64,000 nt of DNA from Phycisphaeraceae bacterium (GTDB lineage Bacteria > Planctomycetota > Phycisphaerae > Phycisphaerales > Phycisphaeraceae): the NCBI GenBank assembly GCA_020849625.1, contig JADLFV010000031.1, positions 1 to 64,000 of the forward strand, given 5' to 3'. The notes beneath the pieces were generated by a model. The model was not told the origin of the DNA and searched no databases. It saw nothing but the letters and a program-made list of their open reading frames with translations. Positions 33,744 through 42,778 of this stretch are shown here, one piece after another. A program made the position numbers and the translations under genes. Each line of letters opens with the position of its first letter. The first letter of the stretch is position 1.

Positions 33744-35357
33744 TTGAATAGCGCCGATGAACACTGCGTGAGTTCTGCTGCAATCCCAGTTCAGGACGAG
33801 GCAATCGATCAGCCGCGCGGCAGCCTCCAGCGTCGCGTGGTGTTGTGGACACTGGGTTTGGTCATCGCTGCCACGCTCATCAGCGCGCTGTGGCTGGGTG
33901 ACATCGCCCGCCGCTCGCTCAGTGACAGTCACGTGCGCACCTGCGAACTGCTGGCCCAGACCCTGGCCGCGGCTTTTGCCGGCAGCATCGAGGACGGCCA
34001 CTGGACGTCCAATGCCGACCAGGTGCTCGACGGCCTGTCGCTGGATCCGCGCGTCGCCTTCGTGGCGGTCACCGACTCCAGCAGCCACACCATCTATCAG
34101 CACACCTTCGATCCCCTGGCTTATGCCGGTTTCGCCGAGGTCGCCCTGGCGTTCGACGGCAAATACATCGAGCCCAGCGAGCCCATCGAATTATCTGACG
34201 GCAGCACGGTGGTGGCCCGCAAGACGCCGATCTGGAACCCACCCAAGGGCATTGATGAGCGGGCCCATTCCGGCCTGGTGCGCGAACTCGACGGCTTCGT
34301 GGTGCTGGCCATGCGCGATCGTCGCATCGGTGAGGCACAGACGCAGATGCAACTGGCCCAGTTGGGCGCGGCCGGCATGGTCTGCCTGATCTCGCTGCCG
34401 CTGGTGGTCTGGTCAGTGCGGCGATGGACCGGCCCGCTGCTGGCGCTGGTGCGCGCCACCGCCGACCTGGCGCTCGGCCGCCAACCCACCACCGTGCCTC
34501 CGGCCGGCAACGACGAACTGGGCCTGCTCACGCAGCGCTTCAACGACATGGCCAGCCACCTGCTGACCGCCCGCAATCAACTGCAGCAGGCCAACGCGCA
34601 ACTGGAAGCCAAGGTCCGCCAGCGCACCGCTGAGCTGGAGAAGCTCAATCTCCGTCTGCAATCGGAGATGCGCGACAAGGAAGAGTTCCTGCGGGCTGTC
34701 AGCCACGACCTGGGCGCGCCGCTGCGCAACATTGCCGGGCTTTCCGACCTGCTGGTGCGCAAGCATCACGACGACCTGGCCCAGGACGTGCTCAATAAGC
34801 TGCAGCGCATCACCAGCAACGCCCACCAGCAGACGGAGATGATCAACGACCTGCTGGAGATCTCGCGCATCCACACCCGTCCGGGCGAAAAGCAGATGGT
34901 CGAGACCGAGGCCCTGTTGCGGGAGATCGCTGACAACCTGGCCTACGACCTGGAGCAGAAGGGCATCGAGTTGAAGATCGATTCGCCCCTGCCGGCCGTG
35001 TTCGCCGAGCGCAACCGCCTGCGCCAGGTGTTCCAGAACCTGATCGACAACGCCATCAAGTACATGGTGGACGAAGGCGAAAAGCGCATCAGCATCCGGG
35101 CCCAGCAGACGCCGACCGACGTGACGTTTTATGTGGCCGACACCGGGCGCGGCATCGATCCGCGCGATCTGGACCAGGTGTTCCAGGTCTTCCGCCGCGC
35201 CACCCACTCCGGCACGCACAGCATCCCCGGCCGCGGCGTCGGCTTGGCCAGCGTCAAGAGCATCATCCAGACCCACGGCGGCGACATCCGCGTCCAGTCC
35301 ACCCCCGGCCAGGGCAGCACCTTCATCTTCACCCTGCCCGCCGCACCCGGCGCCTGA
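33744..35357 (+). CDS. Membrane sensor histidine kinase
   Basis: 537 residues. First membrane helix about 32-51, extracytoplasmic sensor about 52-203, second helix about 207-225, HAMP about 226-280, coiled coil, HisKA domain with phospho-accepting His321 (AVSHDLGAPLRN), and ATPase domain with N box NLIDNAIKYM, DTGRGID and GRGVGLASVKS. All catalytic boxes are intact. No ATG is available near the start: TTG 33744 is assumed and GTG 33768 is possible. No response regulator adjoins, so its partner is unlinked. Confidence 0.88.
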   Translation: MNSADEHCVSSAAIPVQDEAIDQPRGSLQRRVVLWTLGLVIAATLISALWLGDIARRSLSDSHVRTCELLAQTLAAAFAGSIEDGHWTSNADQVLDGLSLDPRVAFVAVTDSSSHTIYQHTFDPLAYAGFAEVALAFDGKYIEPSEPIELSDGSTVVARKTPIWNPPKGIDERAHSGLVRELDGFVVLAMRDRRIGEAQTQMQLAQLGAAGMVCLISLPLVVWSVRRWTGPLLALVRATADLALGRQPTTVPPAGNDELGLLTQRFNDMASHLLTARNQLQQANAQLEAKVRQRTAELEKLNLRLQSEMRDKEEFLRAVSHDLGAPLRNIAGLSDLLVRKHHDDLAQDVLNKLQRITSNAHQQTEMINDLLEISRIHTRPGEKQMVETEALLREIADNLAYDLEQKGIELKIDSPLPAVFAERNRLRQVFQNLIDNAIKYMVDEGEKRISIRAQQTPTDVTFYVADTGRGIDPRDLDQVFQVFRRATHSGTHSIPGRGVGLASVKSIIQTHGGDIRVQSTPGQGSTFIFTLPAAPGA

Positions 35358-35419
35358 GTTTCATTCAGCCTTGCCTTCCAACACGCCGCTAATGCCGCGT
35401 CTGGGTGAAATGACTCACA

Positions 35420-35830
35420 TTAGCATGTTGAATGGTAATGAATCGCTACTCGTTTACCTGCCCGTTTCAGGCGATTGTAAAGGTCGATTGCTTTCTTGTT
35501 CGTGAGGATGTGAATTTCGCACCCCTCATATGTTCTGATTCGGTCATCGGGCACCGTGAGCCCCTGCCATCCCTGTGCGATGATCAAAACGTCCGGCCTG
35601 GGGTCCAACAACCATTGAATTTGATCAAATGACAAATCGTGGGTCTTGTCGATCTTTCGTATCTGGCCATCTCCACGGATTTGAAAGTCTGATACGAATC
35701 GTGGCAATGAGTTGTACGTGGAAAAGCCGTAGTAGGACCAACCAAAACGGCCGGGTGGATTGGTGAACAACCAAAGCGTAAACAACACCACAACGACGAC
35801 CAACAGCGCGATGAGTTTCTTGTGTCGCAT
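35420..35830 (-). CDS. Membrane-anchored Mth938/NDUFAF3-like domain protein
   Basis: 136 residues from ATG 35830 (GGGAA upstream). One N-terminal membrane helix (KLIALLVVVVVLFTLWLF) and a C-terminal domain with RPDVLIIAQGWQGL and the typical end RVAIHYHSTC, as in Mth938-like proteins (DUF498). The domain's biochemical role is not established. Lower GC than neighbours and close to the RAYT island. Confidence 0.7.
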   Translation of the reverse strand: MRHKKLIALLVVVVVLFTLWLFTNPPGRFGWSYYGFSTYNSLPRFVSDFQIRGDGQIRKIDKTHDLSFDQIQWLLDPRPDVLIIAQGWQGLTVPDDRIRTYEGCEIHILTNKKAIDLYNRLKRAGKRVAIHYHSTC

Positions 35831-35919
35831 GGCCGTTCCCACAGGGAGAGGGGTAGGGCACCATGATTATTGTCATGGTGACGGGTTTGCGGGTCAATAA
35901 CGCAACGCGTCGAACTCAG

Positions 35920-35942
35920 AAAAGGTTCCAGGAACCTTTTTT
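35920..35942. repeat. REP element 1 of the RAYT island
   Basis: AAAAGGTTCCAGGAACCTTT palindrome followed by TTT; near-perfect inverted repeat of GGTTCC/GGAACC. Confidence 0.9.
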
Positions 35943-36018
35943 AGAACAGCCGCGCGGATAAAAGCAAGATAAAGCTTAATTTGCCGCATTTTTTACGATT
36001 AGCAGCACCGCAACCATG

Positions 36019-36042
36019 AAAAAGGTGTCAGGAACCTTTTTT
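36019..36042. repeat. REP element 2, at the 3' end of the transposase gene
   Basis: AAAAAGGTGTCAGGAACC followed by a T-run. It provides the last codons and TGA stop of the RAYT gene (PKKGS-stop). Confidence 0.9.
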
Positions 36043-36714
36043 AGGGCGGCCACGCGGGCGGAAGCAGGAATCGAGTCCGAATTGCTTTGTCACGCGCGCT
36101 TGCCAGTTCTGCGAGCCAAACGGCCGGCCGCGCTGGCTGGCGGTGCGGATCGCTTCCAGTTCGTCCTCGGTCAGAGGTTGATTCACCAGTCGCAACCAGT
36201 TGCTCGGCCGCCTGCCAGAGGGCGTGGGCCAGGGGCTGAGCAACTTCTTTGAAGCCGCGTCACCGTAATGCCAGCGCCATAAGCTCGACCATCGCCACGC
36301 TTCAGCCTGATCGACCAGCCCCGCGCGCGCCGCATTGCGCTCCGTGTACCGGCAAACCGTCGCCAGATAACGTTCTGTTTCCACGAGAAATGATCGATAT
36401 CTGCCCTGGTACACATGTCCGCGGCCCGAGGTGCCTCGATGGGCGTGCCAGCGTTGAGTGTGAGTCAGAGTCACCCAACCGACAAATCGCGACAGGTCGC
36501 CGTCGTCCGTCGGCCACAGGACGAGGTGCCAATGGTTAGGCATCAGGCAATACGCCACGATGCGCACGTTCGGAAATTTCTCAGCCGCCTCCTCCAGCAC
36601 CGCATCGAAGGCTGCAAAGTCACCCCCGTCAGCGAACAACGTCATCTGCCCATTACCGCGGTTGAGCACGTGGTAGGCATAGCCGCCGACATCGATACGC
36701 ACCGCTCTTCCCAT
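36028..36714 (-). CDS. REP-associated tyrosine transposase (RAYT, Y1/HUH family)
   Basis: 228 residues. The Y1 transposase fold carries the HUH metal motif in MPNHWHLVLWP and a catalytic-tyrosine region YRSFLVETERYLATVCRYTERNAARAG. RAYTs are domesticated or slow-moving relatives of IS200/IS605 TnpA that process REP hairpins. Here the gene is flanked on both sides by GGTTCC/GGAACC palindromes, and its own C-terminus RPRGRPKKGS is partly encoded by one of them. Start 36714 has AGGA 9 bp upstream; 36723 is an alternative and the longer frame is REP sequence. All catalytic residues seem intact. Confidence 0.9.
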   Translation of the reverse strand: MGRAVRIDVGGYAYHVLNRGNGQMTLFADGGDFAAFDAVLEEAAEKFPNVRIVAYCLMPNHWHLVLWPTDDGDLSRFVGWVTLTHTQRWHAHRGTSGRGHVYQGRYRSFLVETERYLATVCRYTERNAARAGLVDQAEAWRWSSLWRWHYGDAASKKLLSPWPTPSGRRPSNWLRLVNQPLTEDELEAIRTASQRGRPFGSQNWQARVTKQFGLDSCFRPRGRPKKGS

Positions 36715-36748
36715 CCGCAACATCCTACCATTCCCACACGGCACTGTC

Positions 36749-36773
36749 AAAAAGGTTCCAGGAACCTTTTTTT
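36749..36773. repeat. REP element 3, 5' side of the transposase gene
   Basis: AAAAAGGTTCCAGGAACCTT plus T-run; perfect inverted repeat. Confidence 0.92.
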
Positions 36774-36813
36774 GAAAAATCGTCAATTAATGAGGATAAA
36801 AACGAAAATAATG

Positions 36814-36860
36814 AAAAAAGACTCCTGGAACCTTTTTGACTCCCTGGAACCTTTTTGACT
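36814..36860. repeat. REP half-sites, tandem pair
   Basis: ACTCCTGGAACCTTTTTG and CTCCCTGGAACCTTTTTG in tandem, matching the right half of the REP palindrome. Confidence 0.85.
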
Positions 36861-36903
36861 CCTCAAGCGGCGGCCTGGCGCGGGAATCTGCGAATAGCGC
36901 ACA

Positions 36904-37005
36904 ACACCGCGTTGCGTTGTAACGCGGCGAGATGCTGCAAAATACAACAGGAGCTCGCTGCAACGCGCTTAGCTGCGATGCAACGCGTCTCTGACGGCGC
37001 GGCTA
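36904..37005. repeat. Long repeat upstream of the CNNM/CBS gene, copy A
   Basis: Contains CGCGTTGCGTTGTAACGCGG, GCGCTTAGCTGCGATGCAAC and CTGACGGCGCGGCTATCATG. The same blocks in the same order lie at 38326-38404 directly before the GNAT gene. Confidence 0.8.
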
Positions 37006-37015
37006 TCATGTTCGC

Positions 37016-38308
37016 GTGACTCCCGTCCTTCAATTGATTCTGGTGCCTGTTCTTATTGCGGTGAACGCGTTCTTCGTGGCTGCGGAGTATGCCGTGGTCG
37101 CCACGCGGCCGATGCACCTGGACTTGCTGCGGCGCACGGGCCATCGCGCCGCCGCCGACGCGATGGCGGTCTTGCGACGTCACGCCGCCGACTCCATCGG
37201 CACGGTCCAGATCTGCATCACCATGACGAACCTGATACTGGGCTGGCTGGGCGAGCCTGCCATGACGCGCGTGCTGCACGCACTGCTGGGAGGACTGGCG
37301 GATGCGATTCCGCCGGCGGTGTTGACGCCCATGTCCATCGTGCTGGCGTTTCTGCTGGTCACGCTGCTGACGGTCGTGTTCAGCGAGCTTTTGCCCAAGG
37401 CGCTGACGTTGCGGCACGTGACGTGGGCGGCGCGATACACCGCCCTGCCGGTGCTGGCGATCGCCCGCGTGGTGCGACCGCTGGTGTGGGTGATGAACCA
37501 ACTGGCCAACGTGGTGACCGTGCCGCTGGGCCTGGGCCGGGTAGACACGCACGATCAACAGCGGGTGACGACGGCTGAGATTCGCCTGTTGACCAAGGCC
37601 GCCGCGGAGGAAGGCGAGTTAACGCCGCGGGAACGGTCGGTCATTCTCAACGCTCTGACGCTGGCGGATCGGCCGGTGAGCCAGGTCATGGTACCGCGTG
37701 TGCGGGTCAAACACCTGGACATGAAGTGGACGATGCAGGAGAACCGGGCGGCGATCAACGAGCGGCTGTATAGCCGGCTGCCCCTGTGCGACGGGGGCAT
37801 GGACCGGGTGATCGGCATCGTACACACCAAAGAGTTCCTCAGCGCCTACAACGCGGCGGGCGACGTGACGGTGCTGCTGTTGATCGCGCGCGAGCCGGTG
37901 TACGTGCCCCAGACTCAGACGATTGACCAGTTGCTGGCGATGTTCACGCAGACGCACAGCCAGATGATGATCGTGCTGGATGAATACGGCGGAGCGGCGG
38001 GCGTGGTGACGTTGCGCGACACGATCGACAATCTGCTGGGGGCGGGTGACGCTACTTCCCTTTACCCACCCAAGACGCTCGAAGTGTCAGGCGACACGCC
38101 GCTGTACGATCTGGCCCGTTCGCTGCATCGCCACGACTGGTGCGCCAGCGAAACCATCGCGACCGTGGGCGGCCTGGTCCTGGATCGCCTCGGTCACTTC
38201 CCCGTCGCCGGTGAGGCTGTCGAAGTCGATGGCGTGCGACTGCACGTGATCGCCGTCGATGGCCGTAACACGCTGCGCATCCGCGCCATTCCCACTCACG
38301 CCACCTGA
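37016..38308 (+). CDS. CNNM/CBS-domain membrane protein (TlyC/CorC-like)
   Basis: 430 residues from GTG 37016. An N-terminal CNNM (DUF21) domain with about four membrane helices (NAFFVAAEYAVVATRP, FSELLPKAL), a CBS-domain pair (VSQVMVPRVRV, LPLCDGGMDRVIGIVHTKE, VLDEYGGAAGVVTLRD) and a C-terminal CorC/HlyC transporter-associated domain (TVGGLVLDRLGHFP...). The family handles divalent cations, mostly Mg or Co efflux. Preceded by the long repeat copy A. Confidence 0.9.
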   Translation: MTPVLQLILVPVLIAVNAFFVAAEYAVVATRPMHLDLLRRTGHRAAADAMAVLRRHAADSIGTVQICITMTNLILGWLGEPAMTRVLHALLGGLADAIPPAVLTPMSIVLAFLLVTLLTVVFSELLPKALTLRHVTWAARYTALPVLAIARVVRPLVWVMNQLANVVTVPLGLGRVDTHDQQRVTTAEIRLLTKAAAEEGELTPRERSVILNALTLADRPVSQVMVPRVRVKHLDMKWTMQENRAAINERLYSRLPLCDGGMDRVIGIVHTKEFLSAYNAAGDVTVLLLIAREPVYVPQTQTIDQLLAMFTQTHSQMMIVLDEYGGAAGVVTLRDTIDNLLGAGDATSLYPPKTLEVSGDTPLYDLARSLHRHDWCASETIATVGGLVLDRLGHFPVAGEAVEVDGVRLHVIAVDGRNTLRIRAIPTHAT

Positions 38309-38325
38309 TGGCGCTGAGTGCGTGA

Positions 38326-38404
38326 ACACCACCCCGCGTTGCGTTGCAACGCGGCTAGGCGCTTAGCTGCGACACAACATGTCGCTGACGGCGCGGTTAG
38401 AATG
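38326..38404. repeat. Long repeat upstream of the GNAT gene, copy B
   Basis: CGCGTTGCGTTGCAACGCGG, GCGCTTAGCTGCGACACAAC and CTGACGGCGCGGTTAGAATG. Shorter than copy A by about 25 bp in the middle. Confidence 0.8.
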
Positions 38405-38409
38405 GTCGC

Positions 38410-38913
38410 ATGCTCATCGAAGCGCAACGAGTCGAGGATAGCGCGGCGATCCATATCATGCTTGAGCGGGCGTTCGGGCGAACGGTCGAGGCCGAGCTGG
38501 TGGATCAACTGCGCGAGGATGGCGATCTGACGTTGTCGCTGGTGGCGCGCGAAGGTGAGCAGATCATCGGACACGTCGGGTTCAGCCCGATTTTGATTGA
38601 CGGCCGGTTGCAGCCTGATGTTCTGGGGCTGGCGCCGGTGGCGGTCGACACGGATCATCAGCGGCGCGGCATCGGGGCCCGACTGGTGCGGGCGGGGCTG
38701 GATGCCTGCCGCGAGGGTGACTATCACGTGGTGATCGTGTTCGGCGATCCGCGCTACTATCAGCGTTTCGGCTTTCAGACCGCCTCGCGCTTCGGGCTGC
38801 TCAATGCCTACGGCGCCACCGATGCGTTCATGGTCGTGCAGTTGCAGCCCGACGCTCTGCGCGGCCGGGTCGGCATGGTCCGCCACGCCCGGGCTTTCGA
38901 TGCGTTTGTCTGA
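38410..38913 (+). CDS. GNAT family N-acetyltransferase (YhbS-like)
   Basis: 167 residues. Acetyl-CoA site LAPVAVDTDHQRRGIGARLV (about 78-97) and the DPRYYQRFGFQ motif place it near the YhbS group. Substrate unknown. It is preceded closely by a long repeat that may include its promoter (GGTTAGAATG, ATG 12 bp later). Confidence 0.85.
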   Translation: MLIEAQRVEDSAAIHIMLERAFGRTVEAELVDQLREDGDLTLSLVAREGEQIIGHVGFSPILIDGRLQPDVLGLAPVAVDTDHQRRGIGARLVRAGLDACREGDYHVVIVFGDPRYYQRFGFQTASRFGLLNAYGATDAFMVVQLQPDALRGRVGMVRHARAFDAFV

Positions 38914-39032
38914 AGCTCGCCCGATAATACTCTGATTCACATAGCGCGGCGACATTAAGTGCCCCCGCAGATCGGTCGATAGCGACTGTACCGGTTGTAG
39001 CGACCGAACCAGTCGTGCCGGCGAGGGTATCG

Positions 39033-39872
39033 ATGTCGTCGATGCAGGCATCCAGGTTGACCGTGATCGGGCCGCGGCGCGGCATGGCGGCGCTCGACCT
39101 TGCGGGCGTGTGGCGTTACCGCGAACTGTGGTGGACGCTGGCGGTGCGCGATCTGCAGATCCGCTACAAGCAGACGCTGCTGGGCGTGGCGTGGGCGGTG
39201 ATCGTGCCGGTGGTCACCATGCTGGTACTGCACGTATTCTTCGGCAAGGTGATGGGATTGGCGGCGCGAATGGATGGCGTGGCGTACCCGGTGTTTCTTT
39301 TTGCCGGGAATCTGCCGTGGCTGCTGTTTTCCAACACGCTCAATTACTCCAGCAACAGCCTGGTCAACAACAGTCACATTCTCAGCAAAGTCTATTTTCC
39401 CCGGCTGATTCTGCCACTGAGCGCCGCCGCGGGGCCGGTGGCGGATTACCTGATCGCATTCGTGGTGCTGCTGGGCATGTGCGTGTGGTTCGAGGTGGCG
39501 CTCACCTGGCGATTGATGATGCTGGCGCCGCTGCTGGTGTTGCTGATGGCAGCGGCGCTGGGTTTGAGCGTGCTGCTGGCGGCTGTGATGGTCAGTTACC
39601 GCGATGTGCGGCACGTGATTCCGTTCCTGACGCAGGTGCTGTTTTTCGTCACGCCCGTGATTTACCCGTTGAGTTTCGTGCCGGAACGCTACCAGTGGCT
39701 GATGTATCTGAACCCCCTGTGCGGCATCATCGAGGCGATGCGGGCGGTGACGCTGGGCGGCGCGATCAACGTTGAAGGATTGACCACCTCCGGCGGCGCA
39801 GCAGTGCTGCTGCTGATCGTGGGCGTGTTATGGTTCGGGGCGGCGGAGCGAAAGTTCGCGGATGTGATTTGA
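39033..39872 (+). CDS. wzm: ABC-2 type polysaccharide export permease
   Basis: 279 residues from ATG 39033 (GCGAGGG upstream). N-terminal AVRDLQIRYKQTLLGVAWAV motif followed by six membrane helices, as in Wzm/KpsM/TagG permeases; it also has LFAGNLPWLLFSNTL and the PFLTQVLFFVTPVIYPLSFVP segment. It moves lipid-linked polysaccharide across the inner membrane together with the next gene's ATPase. First gene of the polysaccharide operon. Confidence 0.92.
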   Translation: MSSMQASRLTVIGPRRGMAALDLAGVWRYRELWWTLAVRDLQIRYKQTLLGVAWAVIVPVVTMLVLHVFFGKVMGLAARMDGVAYPVFLFAGNLPWLLFSNTLNYSSNSLVNNSHILSKVYFPRLILPLSAAAGPVADYLIAFVVLLGMCVWFEVALTWRLMMLAPLLVLLMAAALGLSVLLAAVMVSYRDVRHVIPFLTQVLFFVTPVIYPLSFVPERYQWLMYLNPLCGIIEAMRAVTLGGAINVEGLTTSGGAAVLLLIVGVLWFGAAERKFADVI

Positions 39873-39879
39873 GATGACT

Positions 39880-39929
39880 GAGCCGCGAGTCTAAGCGAGC
39901 GGAAAACCGCTCCCTGACGGTCGCGGCTC
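39880..39929. repeat. Hairpin with GAGCCGCGA/TCGCGGCTC arms
   Basis: Nine-bp perfect outer stem, inner GCGG/CCGC pairing around AAAA. It sits between wzm and wzt, just before the AGGAAAG ribosome site. A type of intergenic hairpin I associate with planctomycete genomes. Confidence 0.75.
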
Positions 39930-39940
39930 AGGAAAGAAAA

Positions 39941-41155
39941 ATGACTGAACCGGCCATCCAGATCGAACACCTGTCCAAGCGTTACCGGCTGGGAACGACG
40001 ACAGGCATCGCCCGTCTGCTGCGGCGGACAGCTTGTCTGGATGCGCTGCGTGACGTCAGCTTCGACGTGCGGCGCGGTGAAGTGATGGGCGTCATCGGCC
40101 GCAACGGCGCGGGTAAGAGCACTCTGCTGAAAATCCTGGCGCGCATCACGCCGCCCAGCGACGGACGCATCACGTTGCGCGGCCGCGTGGCGTCACTGCT
40201 GGAAGTCGGCACCGGGTTCCATCCCGAACTGTCGGGCCTGGAGAACATTTATCTTAACGGCTCGATCCTGGGCATGGTGCGGCGCGAGATCCGCCGCAAG
40301 CTCGATCAGATCATCGAGTTCAGCGGCGTCGAGCGCTTCCTCGACACGCCGGTCAAGCGCTATTCCAGCGGCATGCGCGTGCGCCTGGCTTTCGCCGTCG
40401 CCGCCCATCTGGACCCGGAGATTCTGCTGATCGACGAGGTGCTGAGCGTGGGCGACGCATCGTTTCAGCAGCGCTGCCTGGGCAAGATGCGCGACGTGGC
40501 GGGACGCGAAGGACGCACAGTGCTGTTCGTCAGCCACAACATGGCGGCTGTGACCACCCTGTGCGATCGCGTGGTGTGCCTGGCCAACTCTCAGATCGCG
40601 GCCCTTGGCGATCCGGAAACCGCCATCGCCAGCTACCTCAGCGGTCAGGCAACCGCCAACGAAGCGGACCTGCGCTACGTCGAGCAGCGCGAAGGCAACG
40701 GCGATGCCATCTACACCCGCGCTCGGCTGCTCAATGAACACGATCAGCCTCTGTCGCATCTGCCCATGGGCCGGGCGATGACCATCGAGCTGCGGTTCGA
40801 GACGCGCCCCGACACGGTGCTGAACGATCCCTGCTTCGGCATCAGCATCTGCAACAGCGTCGGCCAACCGCTGCTGCGCCTGATCAGTCGTGAAACGCAC
40901 GGCCAACTTCCACCGGCTCGGGCCGGCGGGCTGGTGCGCCTGCACATCGAACGGCTGGACCTGCTGCCGGGCAACTACTACCTCACGCTCGGTCTTTCCA
41001 ACCTCGGCCAGCAACTGGACCTGCTCAAGGATGCCATCAAGTTCGAAGTCGTCCCCCGTGCGGTCTATCCCACCGGCAAGGTAGTCGCGCCCGGCCACGG
41101 CTACGTGATGTTCGCACCCTGCCATTGGAGCACCGACTACGCCAAAGCCGCCTAA
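39941..41155 (+). CDS. wzt: ABC transporter ATPase for polysaccharide export with Wzt-type C-terminal domain
   Basis: 404 residues. Nucleotide-binding domain about 1-240: Walker A GRNGAGKSTLLKIL, signature YSSGMRVRLAFA, Walker B EILLIDEVL and switch His in FVSHNM. The C-terminal beta-sandwich (about 265-400, PTGKVVAPGHGYVMF at the end) is of the Wzt_C class that binds the non-reducing end of the glycan and couples chain modification to export. AGGAA lies 6 bp upstream. This implies a polymer that is capped or length-controlled before export. Confidence 0.93.
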   Translation: MTEPAIQIEHLSKRYRLGTTTGIARLLRRTACLDALRDVSFDVRRGEVMGVIGRNGAGKSTLLKILARITPPSDGRITLRGRVASLLEVGTGFHPELSGLENIYLNGSILGMVRREIRRKLDQIIEFSGVERFLDTPVKRYSSGMRVRLAFAVAAHLDPEILLIDEVLSVGDASFQQRCLGKMRDVAGREGRTVLFVSHNMAAVTTLCDRVVCLANSQIAALGDPETAIASYLSGQATANEADLRYVEQREGNGDAIYTRARLLNEHDQPLSHLPMGRAMTIELRFETRPDTVLNDPCFGISICNSVGQPLLRLISRETHGQLPPARAGGLVRLHIERLDLLPGNYYLTLGLSNLGQQLDLLKDAIKFEVVPRAVYPTGKVVAPGHGYVMFAPCHWSTDYAKAA

Positions 41156-41166
41156 AGACACCACGC

Positions 41167-42012
41167 ATGCACGCGCCAACCGATCATACCCTCGACCTCT
41201 CGTCATCTGCCGCACAGCAGCTTCTGCGCCGCGTGGCGGACAAGCGTCTGATCTTCACCGTCACCACCGGCCGCAGCGGAACCAACCTGCTCGAACACCT
41301 GCTGGCGCTTCTGCCCGACGTCACGTGCGTCCATGAAGCGGCGCCCGATTTCGCCGACGCCATGCGCTGCGCTCAGAACGATCCGACCGCGGCTGCGAAG
41401 TTCTGGCTCGAACACAAACTGCCCGCCATCGCCCAGCAGGCTGCGCCCATCTACATCGAAACCAGCCACCTGTTCTGCAAGGGTTTTCTCGAACCGCTGC
41501 TGGAGATGGGACTGCGCCCGGACCTGATCGTGCTCAAGCGGGCCCACCGCGACATCGCCCAGAGCCTCTATCGCATTCAGACCATTCCCGGCCGCACCGA
41601 CATGGGCTGGAAATACCTGCTGTATCCGGACGATCCGGGCGTGCTGGCGATGCCCGGCTGGCAGCAGATGCACGACTACCAGCTCTGCTACTGGTACACG
41701 CTGGAGATCGACCGCCGGGCGGCGCATTACCAGCAGATGATGCGACAGCGCGGCGGGCGGGTGACCAGCGTCTGGCTGCACGAGTTGACCACCTTTGCCG
41801 GGTTCTGCCGCGTGCTGCGCGAATTGGAGCTGCCGCGCCCGTGCCTGGTGGGTTGGCTGCGCTATGCGCGCCGGCGGCGGCAGGTCGTCAATCCCAAGCG
41901 ATGCTTTGCCCGGCCGGAGATTGAGACTTTCGACTTTGACCAGATGGAACAGGAAGTGCGCGAGCGCATCGTCATCGGCGACGATGTGACCGCCGTCGCA
42001 CTGGCTGCCTGA
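41167..42012 (+). CDS. P-loop sulfotransferase-like protein
   Basis: 281 residues. The N-terminal P-loop FTVTTGRSGTNLLEHLL (around 29-45) fits the PAPS-binding 5'-PSB loop of sulfotransferases, and the later VLKRAHRDIAQSLYRIQ resembles the 3'-phosphate-binding segment. It may sulfate the exported glycan, but the acceptor is unknown. It follows wzt by 11 bp. Confidence 0.65.
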   Translation: MHAPTDHTLDLSSSAAQQLLRRVADKRLIFTVTTGRSGTNLLEHLLALLPDVTCVHEAAPDFADAMRCAQNDPTAAAKFWLEHKLPAIAQQAAPIYIETSHLFCKGFLEPLLEMGLRPDLIVLKRAHRDIAQSLYRIQTIPGRTDMGWKYLLYPDDPGVLAMPGWQQMHDYQLCYWYTLEIDRRAAHYQQMMRQRGGRVTSVWLHELTTFAGFCRVLRELELPRPCLVGWLRYARRRRQVVNPKRCFARPEIETFDFDQMEQEVRERIVIGDDVTAVALAA

Positions 42013-42035
42013 AGATTGGAAACGGAAACACCACC

Positions 42036-42737
42036 ATGAACATCACCCGACCCGCGAAGCTGGCACTCATGTTGAGCCGATGGCGCCTGGCGCGACACTC
42101 GGCTGCAATCCGTCGCCGCTTCCCGCGCATCGACGAACCGCTGCCGCGCGAGATTCAGCAGGAACTGGCCATGGCCCATGCCGAGTACACCGACCACGTG
42201 TCCGGCGCGGGCATGGCGGCGTCGCTGGAAACGTCGCTGCTGTTGTGGCGATTGTGCGACCAGATGGGGCCAATCCATCTGCTGGACACCGGCTCGGGTT
42301 TCAGCTCGTTCGTGCTGCGCCGCTGGGCACGCGATCGCGGCGACGCCCTGGTCTGGTCGCTGGATGACGACGAACAGTGGCTGGAGCGCACGCGCGAATA
42401 TCTGGCGTCGCGCAACCTCAGTGATGAAGGGCTGATGACCTGGGAGCAGTTTGCCGCCGGCCACTTCGGGCCGTTCGACCTGGTCTTCCACGACCTGGGC
42501 AGCATGGAAACGCGCATCCGCACCTTGCCGCGGGTTCTGGAACGCATGCACACGCAGACGGGTGTGCTGGTGCTCGACGACACGCACAACCTGGAGTACG
42601 AAACAGCCGCCCTCGACCAGTTGCGTCGCTACCGCGCCACGATGCTGGACGCCCACTCCTGGACGATCGATCGCTTCCGCCGCCGCGCTGCGATTGCCTG
42701 TGACATTGCGACGCCCCCGCTGTGCAACGCCGCCTGA
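42036..42737 (+). CDS. Class I SAM-dependent methyltransferase-like protein
   Basis: 233 residues. Rossmann motif I in HLLDTGSGFSSFVLR (about 81-95), acidic motif in VWSLDDDEQWL, and FDLVFHDLG for the post-motif strand. It is polysaccharide-cluster associated; the target may be a sugar or an amino group. It is in the same direction as its neighbours with a 23-bp gap. Confidence 0.7.
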   Translation: MNITRPAKLALMLSRWRLARHSAAIRRRFPRIDEPLPREIQQELAMAHAEYTDHVSGAGMAASLETSLLLWRLCDQMGPIHLLDTGSGFSSFVLRRWARDRGDALVWSLDDDEQWLERTREYLASRNLSDEGLMTWEQFAAGHFGPFDLVFHDLGSMETRIRTLPRVLERMHTQTGVLVLDDTHNLEYETAALDQLRRYRATMLDAHSWTIDRFRRRAAIACDIATPPLCNAA

Positions 42738-42778
42738 AGCCGCTTTGATTCGCACGATTCGTTCGAAGGAGCATGACC

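Noticed and set aside
36863-37558. Leftward 231-codon frame upstream of and across the CNNM gene
   Set aside because: Arg/His/Gln-rich antisense sequence; it includes the long repeat and overlaps a well-defined CNNM domain gene.
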